Assembly: GCA_025361665.1 (NCBI GenBank)
Contig: JANYKF010000306.1
Coordinates: 1-6,542, forward strand
From: Clostridiaceae bacterium
Lineage (GTDB): Bacteria; Bacillota; Clostridia; DSM-8532
Direction: 5' to 3'
Length of the DNA: 6,542 bases
The stretch's first letter is position 1, and every line of letters starts with the position of its first letter. This document shows, in pieces, positions 1 to 6,476 of the stretch. The notes beneath the pieces are model-generated. The model made no database searches, was not told where the DNA came from, and was given only the letters and a program-made list of their open reading frames with translations. The translations under genes were made by a program, and so were the position numbers.

Positions 1-2198
1 ATCGGGCTTCTGACAAGGGTCATCCTCATGTCGTTGTCTTTGACGTCGTAACTGTATTTAGCGGTGTTCAACAGGGAAAGTCCGTATTCCGATCCTTTGC
101 GGCTTCCATCCTGATCCAAACTGCCATGGGCCGCCTCCCCGGCATCGGATGCCGGATCGTACCCAAGGCCGTCATGGTGCCCGCTTACGTCAATCCACTG
201 ATGCCCATGCTCTTCGGTTCCGCTGACCGGCCTCTCGATGAACCCGAACGGAATCTCATAGGTGGATTTCGGGTTGTTGACATTCACGGGAAAAGAAAGC
301 TTCAGCATTTTGTGCTTTTCTCTCCAATCCAGTTTGACCTTCACTTCAACGTCAGGCCTGTCCCTGTACAGGATAAAATCCTGCTGCATCAGGGAATCGC
401 CATATCGGCTGGTGACACGGAGCTTCGCGCGCAGCGGACCCCTCTCAATCCATTTCAGGAAAGCACGGTCAAATCGGCCGATTTCATTGCGGAAGGAGAA
501 GATGCCGTGCGCCCAGGTATCGCTGTCCGTTTCATCCATGACGATGGGGACAGCGCCTTGTCCCCGCAGCACATCCACCTGATTCGTTTTGTCGAAAAGC
601 CGGCTGATGCATCCGGTCTGATCATCCATCTCCAATCTCACCCAATCATTTTCCATACCCATTCCATCTGCCGTCAGCATGCCTCTGGAAAGGGCATCCT
701 CCTTCTCCGTCAATTCACCTTGGGAAAGGGAAACCGCCTTCACTATCAACCCGCCTCCGGGTATGAAATTCGTCATTTCCTTGTCCTTGAACACCCAATA
801 TACCCTATATCCCATCGCGGGGATCGTGCCTGCGAACAAAGTGTCCCATTTGTCCTTCCCGTTTGTCTGGGAGGAACGGACTGCTTGGATATCCAGACCA
901 TTTCCCTGATCATCGGAAACACCCTTGCAGAGCATGTTGACCTGAACAGGCATCTTCACTTCCCAGGAAAGGGGGTTGAAAATGACCAGGGGTACGCCTC
1001 TGTCACCGGTTTCCCATGTTTTCCAGTCTTTCTCCTTGCTGAGGCTGATGACATCGTCCCCCATCGTGTCAATCGACCAGGATATTTTCTGCACGGCTGA
1101 ATTCAGCGTATCCGCGGCAATCGCGAGTGCCTCGCCGTAGAATTCCACGGCATCCTCGCAGGCCTCCTGGATGCTGCAGCCGCCCATGATATCGTGGAAC
1201 TGGTTGAACAGCACATTCTGCCAAGCCTTGGTCAGTCTTTCCTTCTGATAGTCCAATCCAAAAAGAATATGGGCGACGGATGAAAACTTCTCGGCCGTGG
1301 CCAGGCTGTGCTCCGATTTCCTGTTGAGGCGCTTGATTCCGGAATGTGCGGAATAGCACCCGCTTGCATGGTGCTGCAGATCCCCTTTCACAACAGGGAT
1401 TTCAGGTTTTACCCGGCTCATTTCTTCAAAATACCCATTGGGTGAACTATGCATGAACGTATTTTCACCGAATTCATGGTTCATTTCCCGAAGCATGTGC
1501 AGAGTGGCGATCGTGGGTCCGCCGCCATGATTCCCCACACCGAAGAAGCTCATGAAATCAATCTTTTGCTCTTCAGCCATTTTCAAAGTGGCGACGTGTT
1601 TTTGCCACGCTGATGGCACAGAATCAGCCGATTTCGCATCATTCGACTCATAGCTGAAGGGAATCCGGAATGTCATGACCCGGCTTCCATCCTGGCTTTC
1701 CCACCAGAAAAGGTTGCCGGGGATATCCTTGTTTTCCTTGCTGTTAGGCCTCATGAAGACGTAATACTTCATGCCGCTTTTTTGGAGGATTTGCGGAAGG
1801 GTGCCGTTATGACCGAATGAATCGACATTGTAGCCGACTTTCGCCATCAACCCGAATTTCTCCAGGAAATATCCCTGGCTGTAGAGGCTGTGCCGCGCAA
1901 AAGCTTCTCCGGAGGGAGTATTGCAGTCAGGCTGGATCCATTGGCCGCCTGCGACAATCCATCTTCCTTCCCGGACACGTTCCCTGATCTCCGCGAACAG
2001 GTCGGGCTCATTGCGCTCAACCCATTGATAATAGGCCGCGCAAGCGCTGGTGAAACGGAATTCGGGGAACTCGGCCATCCGATCCAGCGCGGACCGGAAT
2101 GTCGCCTTGATCTCCGCGAACCCTTCCTGCCATCTCCACAGCCAGACCGGGTCCAGATGGGCATTGCCAACCAGGAAAATCTTCCTTTTCTCACTCAT
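1..2198 (-). CDS. Alpha-mannosidase, glycoside hydrolase family 38 (3' end outside window)
   Basis: The minus-strand frame is open from ATG at 2198 to the window edge: 732 codons with no stop and no frameshift. The product should hydrolyse alpha-mannosides with retention of configuration, using a metal-dependent (usually Zn) active site. Family landmarks are visible. HLDPVWLW at residues 14-21 supplies the first His and Asp metal ligands (H14, D16). YNVDSFGHNG at 123-132 carries the predicted nucleophile D126, also a metal ligand. GVGNHGGGPT lies at 220-229, and QFHDIMGG carries the last ligand H335. The beta-sandwich part begins near IFNPLSW (about 406-412) and is still running at the edge, so the C-terminus is missing; relatives are typically about 800-1000 residues. 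There is no signal peptide, so it is probably cytoplasmic and acts on imported oligosaccharides. The start is supported by GGGAG at 2206-2210, 7 bases upstream. It follows the UroD-like gene by 19 bases. The GH38 assignment is firm; the substrate linkage is not determinable. Confidence 0.95.
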   Translation of the reverse strand, partial: MSEKRKIFLVGNAHLDPVWLWRWQEGFAEIKATFRSALDRMAEFPEFRFTSACAAYYQWVERNEPDLFAEIRERVREGRWIVAGGQWIQPDCNTPSGEAFARHSLYSQGYFLEKFGLMAKVGYNVDSFGHNGTLPQILQKSGMKYYVFMRPNSKENKDIPGNLFWWESQDGSRVMTFRIPFSYESNDAKSADSVPSAWQKHVATLKMAEEQKIDFMSFFGVGNHGGGPTIATLHMLREMNHEFGENTFMHSSPNGYFEEMSRVKPEIPVVKGDLQHHASGCYSAHSGIKRLNRKSEHSLATAEKFSSVAHILFGLDYQKERLTKAWQNVLFNQFHDIMGGCSIQEACEDAVEFYGEALAIAADTLNSAVQKISWSIDTMGDDVISLSKEKDWKTWETGDRGVPLVIFNPLSWEVKMPVQVNMLCKGVSDDQGNGLDIQAVRSSQTNGKDKWDTLFAGTIPAMGYRVYWVFKDKEMTNFIPGGGLIVKAVSLSQGELTEKEDALSRGMLTADGMGMENDWVRLEMDDQTGCISRLFDKTNQVDVLRGQGAVPIVMDETDSDTWAHGIFSFRNEIGRFDRAFLKWIERGPLRAKLRVTSRYGDSLMQQDFILYRDRPDVEVKVKLDWREKHKMLKLSFPVNVNNPKSTYEIPFGFIERPVSGTEEHGHQWIDVSGHHDGLGYDPASDAGEAAHGSLDQDGSRKGSEYGLSLLNTAKYSYDVKDNDMRMTLVRSP

Positions 2199-2217
2199 TG
2201 TGATTCTCCCGATTCCT

Positions 2218-3243
2218 TCATTTCAGCCTGACCGGCCGCAAAACCTCATCCCATGCCTCATAGACAGCGCGCACGTTTTCGGTCTTTCCGCCCGCACCGA
2301 ACTCACATTGCGCGATGCAGCCGCCTTCGGCCCAGAGTGCGTCGAACACGCCGCGCACCGCCTGCCTGACCTCTTCCGGCGTGGCGGTCACAAGCATGTG
2401 CTGGCGGTCCATTTCACCCCAGAAGGTGATCTTTCCCTTGAATTGCTTCAGCGGTTCCATGCCCATGCAAAATATCTGCGTGTTGAATGCGTCCAGACCC
2501 AAATCGATCAGATGGGGGATGATTTGCAGCGTATAACCGTCTGAATGCATGAAAGTCTTCTTGTGGTATTTTTTGGCGATATCGATGTAGTCCCGGTACA
2601 TGGGCTTGAATATTTCCACCCATGTGGCCGGATTGATGAGCAGGCTCTTCTGGCTGCCCCAGTCATCCATGAAATTGATGCCGTCCACATCGGTCCTTGC
2701 CCAGGCTTCCACCCACCTGCAGTAGAAATCGTGCATCTTTTCCAGGAAGGCCATCATCCCTGAAGGTTTGTATGCCAGATCCATGTACAGATTCTCTGAA
2801 CCGCGCAGAAACTGCAGCTGCTCAAACGGCCGGGGACATTCCCCTGCCATGATGAACTTGTCACTGGCGGCACATTGCCTGTTGATACGGTCCGGGTCGA
2901 TGGTCAGCGATTCATAGGGGATATGGGCTTTTCCGGCATCTTCCCAGTCCTCCCCGACAATCAGGGGCTCCTTCACTTCCCCGATGACGCCGCGCTGCAC
3001 ATTGTGGAATTTCGCGCCCCACGCATCCACATGGGTTCCGATTTCATACGGATCACCTTGTGTCGGTAGCGGTTCCCTTTCTCCCCCGTCAACACCGGCG
3101 ATGTCCATCGGGAAGTCCCGTTCAATGCCTTCCACCCCGTCCCTGCAATGCTGGATGGCCCAAGGCAAGACCCACAGCTGCCTGGGCACGCGTTCCGGAT
3201 TTTTGAATTCCAATGTCTGATGAACTATTTCCCTTGAAGTCAT
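2218..3243 (-). CDS. Uroporphyrinogen decarboxylase-like (UroD/MtaA superfamily) protein, 341 aa
   Basis: The sequence reads as a TIM-barrel protein of the URO-D superfamily, which includes HemE and the cobamide-dependent methyltransferases MtaA/MtbA. Visible blocks are MTSREIV..TLEF..PERVPRQLW at the N-terminus, DVDGINFMDDWGSQ (185-198), FMHSDG (231-236), LIDLGLDAFN (245-254), EMDRQHML (277-284) and CEFGAGG (313-319). It does not resemble true HemE, which lacks the HSDG segment. It is nearer to uncharacterised methyltransferase-like members found near sugar-catabolism genes. A methyl-transfer role is inference. H233 and C313 are candidate metal ligands; the middle position of the MtaA H-x-C motif is Asp235 here. 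I chose ATG at 3243 because it overlaps the upstream stop as ATGA, has GGGG 6 bases upstream, and begins at the conserved MTSRE block. The frame is open upstream to 3456 without homologous sequence. An in-frame ATG at 3255 is a minor alternative. No signal peptide is seen. Confidence 0.88.
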   Translation of the reverse strand: MTSREIVHQTLEFKNPERVPRQLWVLPWAIQHCRDGVEGIERDFPMDIAGVDGGEREPLPTQGDPYEIGTHVDAWGAKFHNVQRGVIGEVKEPLIVGEDWEDAGKAHIPYESLTIDPDRINRQCAASDKFIMAGECPRPFEQLQFLRGSENLYMDLAYKPSGMMAFLEKMHDFYCRWVEAWARTDVDGINFMDDWGSQKSLLINPATWVEIFKPMYRDYIDIAKKYHKKTFMHSDGYTLQIIPHLIDLGLDAFNTQIFCMGMEPLKQFKGKITFWGEMDRQHMLVTATPEEVRQAVRGVFDALWAEGGCIAQCEFGAGGKTENVRAVYEAWDEVLRPVRLK

Positions 3244-3737
3244 TTGTGCCCCCATTTCCTTTGCAGTTTCACCTTCTTGTATTCCAAAACCGTCAGAACG
3301 ACCATGACGATGTCCAGGACGCTGAGCACGATGAGAAAGGCCGATTGGCTGTATAAATACCGGTAAGCCTGATATGCGATGAAAAGAAGCAATGACAGGA
3401 TCGTCAAGGGATAAGCAAACAGTTTCTTTTGCCAGAGCAGGAAGATCAGCAGGCATTTGACGAGTCCGTGCGACAAAAGATAGGTCACGCCGAAATGCTG
3501 GGTGCTGATGGAAAAGCTGTGGCTGTAGGACAGCAGCAGGTTTGCCACCTTGTCTTTCGGATCATCCGACAATTCATGCTGCGTCAGCAGGCGCATGATG
3601 CTGTTGAGTCTGACCGGACTCAAAAACAGCAGCAGGATCCCGCCGATGATTTCCAGAATGCCGTCGATGCCCTTCATCAGCAGGCCGATTTCAAAACCGA
3701 TGTGCACCAGATCCTTGGATTCACGCAATTTCTTCAT
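3240..3737 (-). CDS. DUF2127 family integral membrane protein, 165 aa
   Basis: This is a small hydrophobic protein with about four predicted membrane segments: roughly residues 13-40, 79-101, 106-127 and 131-152. The C-terminus is basic (KKVKLQRKWGHK) and probably cytoplasmic. Blocks recalled from the DUF2127 family are present: FEIGLLMKGIDGILEIIGG near the N-terminus, LTQHELSDDPKD in the first loop (51-62), YLLSHGLVK (86-94) and YPLTILSLLLFIAYQAYRY. The length matches the family, and no biochemical function is established for it. The ATG at 3737 lies 1 base after the lemA stop, and the TGA at 3240-3242 overlaps the ATG of the UroD-like gene, so translation is likely coupled on both sides. 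The Shine-Dalgarno region is weak (a GGTGGTGAAA stretch inside the end of lemA), which fits re-initiation after lemA. The family call is from sequence memory; the membrane topology is read from hydrophobicity. Confidence 0.85.
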   Translation of the reverse strand: MKKLRESKDLVHIGFEIGLLMKGIDGILEIIGGILLLFLSPVRLNSIMRLLTQHELSDDPKDKVANLLLSYSHSFSISTQHFGVTYLLSHGLVKCLLIFLLWQKKLFAYPLTILSLLLFIAYQAYRYLYSQSAFLIVLSVLDIVMVVLTVLEYKKVKLQRKWGHK

Positions 3738-3738
3738 A

Positions 3739-4281
3739 TCAGAATTTCACCACCGGGGCCGCAGTTTCCTTCTCGCCTGCCTGAAAGAAGAGCTCCGCCC
3801 TGAAACCGAAAAGCCCGGCGACAAGATTGGACGGGAACATCTGCACGGCATTGTTGAAGTCCATCACCACATCGTTGTAGAACTGGCGGCAGAAACCGAT
3901 CTTATCCTCCGTCTCCGAGAGTTCGCGCTGGAGTCCCATGAAGCTGGCATTTGCCTTAAGATCCGGATAGGCTTCCGCCACTGCCATCAAGCGGCCCAGC
4001 AAAGGCGTCATCTCCGCATTCGCGCTCATGCGCGCCTCCGGCGTCGTGGCAGACATGAACCGGGTGCGCGCCGCCGTCACCTCTTCCAGGGTGGTTTTTT
4101 CGTGGGTGGCGTAGCCTCTGACCGTTTCCATCACATTCGGGATCAGGTCGAACCTTCGTTTCAGCTGCACGTCGATTTGACCCCATGCATTCTTCACTTT
4201 ATTGCGCTTCGCCACCAAACCGTTGTATCCCGAGACAAAAGCGATTGCGATCACGACCAGGGCAATTCCGATGTACAGCAT
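3739..4281 (-). CDS. lemA: LemA family membrane protein, 180 aa
   Basis: This is a typical LemA protein: one N-terminal membrane helix (about residues 2-18) followed by a helical, coiled-coil-like domain. The diagnostic block YNGLVAKRNKVKNAWGQID runs from residue 19, followed by VQLKRRFDLIPNVMETVRGYATHE. The C-terminal signature is QFYNDVVMDFNNAVQMFPSN and then LVAGLFGF. The length (180) is normal for the family, and nothing is truncated. LemA proteins are widespread envelope proteins of unclear molecular function, often encoded beside DUF2207, TPM-domain or HtpX-type proteins. A DUF2207 gene lies immediately upstream here, which fits that association. The start at 4281 is well supported by GGAGG at 4288-4292, 6 bases before ATG. 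The next gene starts 1 base after its TGA stop. Confidence 0.96.
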   Translation of the reverse strand: MLYIGIALVVIAIAFVSGYNGLVAKRNKVKNAWGQIDVQLKRRFDLIPNVMETVRGYATHEKTTLEEVTAARTRFMSATTPEARMSANAEMTPLLGRLMAVAEAYPDLKANASFMGLQRELSETEDKIGFCRQFYNDVVMDFNNAVQMFPSNLVAGLFGFRAELFFQAGEKETAAPVVKF

Positions 4282-4304
4282 GCCGCGCCTCCATGTTCCA
4301 TTCC

Positions 4305-4323
4305 GGATGACGCTCCGTCATCC
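4305..4323 (-). repeat. Perfect 8-bp inverted repeat (mRNA hairpin) between the DUF2207 and lemA genes
   Basis: The minus strand reads GGATGACG-GAG-CGTCATCC, an exact 8-bp stem with a 3-base loop, 23 bases before the lemA start. It is not followed by a T-run on the minus strand, so it is not a standard intrinsic terminator. A processing, stabilising or partial-attenuation site in the intercistronic mRNA is plausible; a protein-binding operator is also possible. Confidence 0.6.
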
Positions 4324-4351
4324 CAATCCCTGTCCGGTTTCATGTTTCCGA

Positions 4352-6304
4352 CTAGAAAGCCCCTCCGCCGCCACCGCCGCCGCCGCCGCCGGAACTGCCG
4401 CCGCTGAAACCGCCGCCGCTTCCCGAGGCGGATGAACTGGCCGAGTTGGCCAGACTGGACGCCGTGCTGACGGCAGATTCGACCGATTGAATCGTTTGGT
4501 GGAATGTTGTGGCAAAGCCGGCAAAATATCCGTACCGAGCTCCATACAGATAGGTCAGTCGGGAATCGTTCAAATCCTCGTCCCGAAAGACGAGGGGGAG
4601 CTGGCGTATCACATCGGTGGCTACGCCGAGAGAAATGGCGTACACAAGATAATGCTCCCAAATCACGATGGATGGGATCACTGCCCGTTCCAGATGGCTG
4701 AAATCCTTCAAGAATCTTCGAAAAGCCTCCCACATCACATGCTGCTCATTCCCGTAGGCGGTCCGCTTCTTGATGCCGGCAGAATAGACAATCAGGACAA
4801 CGCCAAGCAGCGGAGGCAATATGGACAAAGGTCCTGCAAGGGTCATTGCAAGGAAAAGACCAAGCCCGAACCAGAGCACGCCGGCCAGGACACCCAATCC
4901 GACAGCCTTTTTCACCGTGAGGTCATAGAACTGGTTCTTGTCCGCCTCCAGTTTGACCAATCTCATCCAGTTGTCATAATCTGACTTGAACTGGAGCGCA
5001 TGGCTGCGGTCCTTTCCGAAATCCCCGATCTCCTGCAGGGTGACGGACATGCCGTCTCCAATCCCGGAAAGAAACCATCCAAGGAGAAAAGACTCATGCT
5101 GCTTGAGCGGGATGACCGGCGCATCGGCGTTCTGAACAAAGGCATGTCCGGTTATCGTCTTGCTTCCAAAAAAACCGGGCTTGAGTTCATCATGGGAAAC
5201 CAGGAGAACCTGCCGCTTTCGGACCAAATCCATCAGCGTCGCCATGATGTCGCGGGTTTTGGCGGCGCCGACCATCAGCACGTCCATCTCGGCCGGAGTG
5301 TAGTCTCCCGGAAGATCCCGGCAATACTGACCTTTGAAAGCCGGCCTGCGCTCACGGTCGTACTTGATGTAGAGATAGACAGCCAATACGATCCACAGCA
5401 GAACCATCACAACGGCAATCCCGGTGCCGATCACTGCCCGCCGAACCCGGCGTTCAGCCGCCGCCAGTTCCTGCTGCCGTCGTGCGGTCTCCTGAACCTT
5501 GGCCGCCTCCCGAACCGCATTCGCATCCTTCGCCAATTGTGCTTCATTCGCCAGCATGCCCGGCAAAGCCTCGCGATCTTCCTTGCGCGTGGCCTGGGGC
5601 ACAAGCCGGATGGGAAACAGCACAAGGGTCTCCACGAAATTGCCGGGAGCAGAGAACGGGGAGTAAAAGGTCACGTGGGAAGCATCCACAATCCCGGACT
5701 CCCCCTCGAGCGGGCCGTGTCCGAATATCCGGATCTCCTGCTTGTCCGCCCCGGCCGGCAATGTGATTCCGATGCGGATTTCATGGAGATTGACCGTCCA
5801 GCCTGCATCGACCAGCTTGCGGTTAAAGGCGGCGGTGTCCCTGTATACATTCACCACGTTGAGCAGATTGTAACGAATCACGAGCGTCTTCTGCTCATCG
5901 GTCGACGGTTCGAATATCTTCAGATGGACCAGGGACCCCTCTTCAACCCGGTGATAGGTGCCGGGTTCCCCCGGTTCATCCAGAGAAGTCGCCGCATTCA
6001 CTGTCATGGGGATGGAAACGCCATTCCGGATGACCTGCACATCCAGCCCGGACAGCCCGTCGGTGCCGGAAAGGTCGATATCGCGCAGCACGCCATTGAA
6101 CTTTCCGTGAAAATTGTACGTGAGGTGTTCTTCCATAGCGGCCGAACCGTCTGCGGCGATAACGACCTCGATGTTGTACGCCGTGACTTCATAGGAGCGG
6201 GAATCCGAAGCGAAAGCAGCCGTGGGCGAAATCAGCGCCGACACCATGATGCCGAGGAGCATGAGGCATTTCATGAGACAAAAGGAGCTGTCGCGCTTTT
6301 TCAA
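4352..6304 (-). CDS. DUF2207 family membrane protein with signal peptide and Gly-rich C-terminus, 650 aa (TTG start)
   Basis: The protein starts with a signal peptide: basic KKR, then a hydrophobic core MKCLMLLGIMVSALISP, with likely cleavage after AAFA near residue 32. The extracytoplasmic DUF2207 domain follows (about 37-240), with the typical YEVTAYNIEVVIAADGSAAM and NFHGKFNGVLRDI blocks. An Ala/Glu/Arg-rich, probably coiled-coil stretch (about 255-288) leads to a membrane helix (about 291-312). A cytoplasmic part carries DYTPAEMDVLM and RDIMATLMDLVRKRQVLL (about 334-369). A hydrophobic pair follows (about 467-507), then a second soluble segment and a Ser/Gly tail ending in a run of ten Gly before AF. 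This architecture and tail are characteristic of DUF2207 proteins. The function is unknown; association with LemA suggests an envelope role. I prefer TTG at 6304 because AGGAGAGGG lies 7 bases upstream and it gives a clean signal peptide. ATG at 6376 or 6274 are alternatives. It is the first gene of the cluster. Confidence 0.92.
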   Translation of the reverse strand: MKKRDSSFCLMKCLMLLGIMVSALISPTAAFASDSRSYEVTAYNIEVVIAADGSAAMEEHLTYNFHGKFNGVLRDIDLSGTDGLSGLDVQVIRNGVSIPMTVNAATSLDEPGEPGTYHRVEEGSLVHLKIFEPSTDEQKTLVIRYNLLNVVNVYRDTAAFNRKLVDAGWTVNLHEIRIGITLPAGADKQEIRIFGHGPLEGESGIVDASHVTFYSPFSAPGNFVETLVLFPIRLVPQATRKEDREALPGMLANEAQLAKDANAVREAAKVQETARRQQELAAAERRVRRAVIGTGIAVVMVLLWIVLAVYLYIKYDRERRPAFKGQYCRDLPGDYTPAEMDVLMVGAAKTRDIMATLMDLVRKRQVLLVSHDELKPGFFGSKTITGHAFVQNADAPVIPLKQHESFLLGWFLSGIGDGMSVTLQEIGDFGKDRSHALQFKSDYDNWMRLVKLEADKNQFYDLTVKKAVGLGVLAGVLWFGLGLFLAMTLAGPLSILPPLLGVVLIVYSAGIKKRTAYGNEQHVMWEAFRRFLKDFSHLERAVIPSIVIWEHYLVYAISLGVATDVIRQLPLVFRDEDLNDSRLTYLYGARYGYFAGFATTFHQTIQSVESAVSTASSLANSASSSASGSGGGFSGGSSGGGGGGGGGGAF

Positions 6305-6311
6305 ACCGTTT

Positions 6312-6320
6312 CCCTCTCCT
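6312..6320 (-). promoter_or_regulatory. Ribosome binding site deciding the TTG start of the DUF2207 gene
   Basis: On the minus strand this reads AGGAGAGGG, followed by AAACGGT and TTG at 6304-6302. It is the strongest Shine-Dalgarno match upstream of this gene. The upstream in-frame ATG (6376) has no comparable purine stretch at the right distance, and the ATG at 6274 is preceded by a pyrimidine-rich stretch (CTCCTTTTGTCTC). Confidence 0.7.
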
Positions 6321-6359
6321 GCTTTTCCGATGAGGCTTTCCAGTAAAGACCCTGACGAA

Positions 6360-6373
6360 GCGACACAAGTCGC
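6360..6373 (-). other. Small hairpin in the presumed 5' leader of the DUF2207 gene
   Basis: The minus strand reads GCGAC-TTGT-GTCGC, a perfect 5-bp GC-rich stem with a 4-base loop. It begins right after the unused ATG at 6376 and would lie near the 5' end of the transcript if the candidate promoter is correct. It could protect the mRNA 5' end, or be chance; no riboswitch fold is recognised. Confidence 0.35.
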
Positions 6374-6391
6374 CATACCAGTGTTTCTATT

Positions 6392-6421
6392 ATTTTACCC
6401 GATTCCTGTTTGAACTGACAG
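6392..6421 (-). promoter_or_regulatory. Candidate sigma-70-type promoter of the cluster
   Basis: On the minus strand, TAAAAT (6397-6392) matches the -10 consensus at 5 of 6 positions. CTGTCA (6421-6416) matches the -35 consensus TTGACA at 4 of 6, with an 18-base spacer. Transcription would start near 6385, giving a leader of about 80 bases before the TTG start. The position just upstream of the first gene is right, but the region is AT-rich, so chance matches are likely. Confidence 0.4.
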
Positions 6422-6461
6422 ACTTTTTTCTGTGTATTTCATTGATGATTCTCGTGCAAAT

Positions 6462-6476
6462 AGTCGATTTTCGACT
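6462..6476. repeat. Inverted repeat upstream of the promoter (possible operator)
   Basis: AGTCGA-TTT-TCGACT is a perfect 6-bp inverted repeat with a 3-base centre, about 40 bases upstream of the candidate -35 element. The place suits an activator or regulator site, but one short palindrome in an AT-rich region is weak evidence. Confidence 0.35.

Noticed and set aside
126..1100. Plus-strand open frame of 324 codons
   Set aside because: It is the codon-aligned antisense frame of the GH38 gene, whose minus-strand reading is continuous and has family motifs.
1847..2194. Minus-strand 115-codon frame starting GTG at 2194, suggesting a frameshifted mannosidase start
   Set aside because: The GH38 frame from ATG at 2198 is intact through this whole region and holds the metal-binding motifs, so no frameshift is needed.
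2218..3243. True heme-biosynthetic HemE
   Set aside because: It lacks recognisable HemE substrate-binding segments, has the HSDG block of methyltransferase-like relatives, and is next to a glycosidase and not to heme genes.
3244..3456. N-terminal extension of the UroD-like protein up to 3456
   Set aside because: The extra 71 residues overlap the DUF2127 coding sequence, look non-homologous, and the conserved family N-terminus begins at the ATG at 3243 with an ATGA coupling site.
4305..4323. Rho-independent terminator after the DUF2207 gene
   Set aside because: The stem is good but no T-run follows on the minus strand, and lemA begins 23 bases later with its own strong ribosome binding site.
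3550..4407. Plus-strand open frame of 285 codons
   Set aside because: It is antisense to lemA and the start of DUF2127, with Arg/His-rich low-complexity translation typical of a shadow frame.
5000..6346. Long plus-strand open frame (448 codons) opposite the DUF2207 gene
   Set aside because: Its translation has no recognisable domains and it lies exactly antisense to a well-supported DUF2207 protein; GC-rich codon bias explains the lack of stops.
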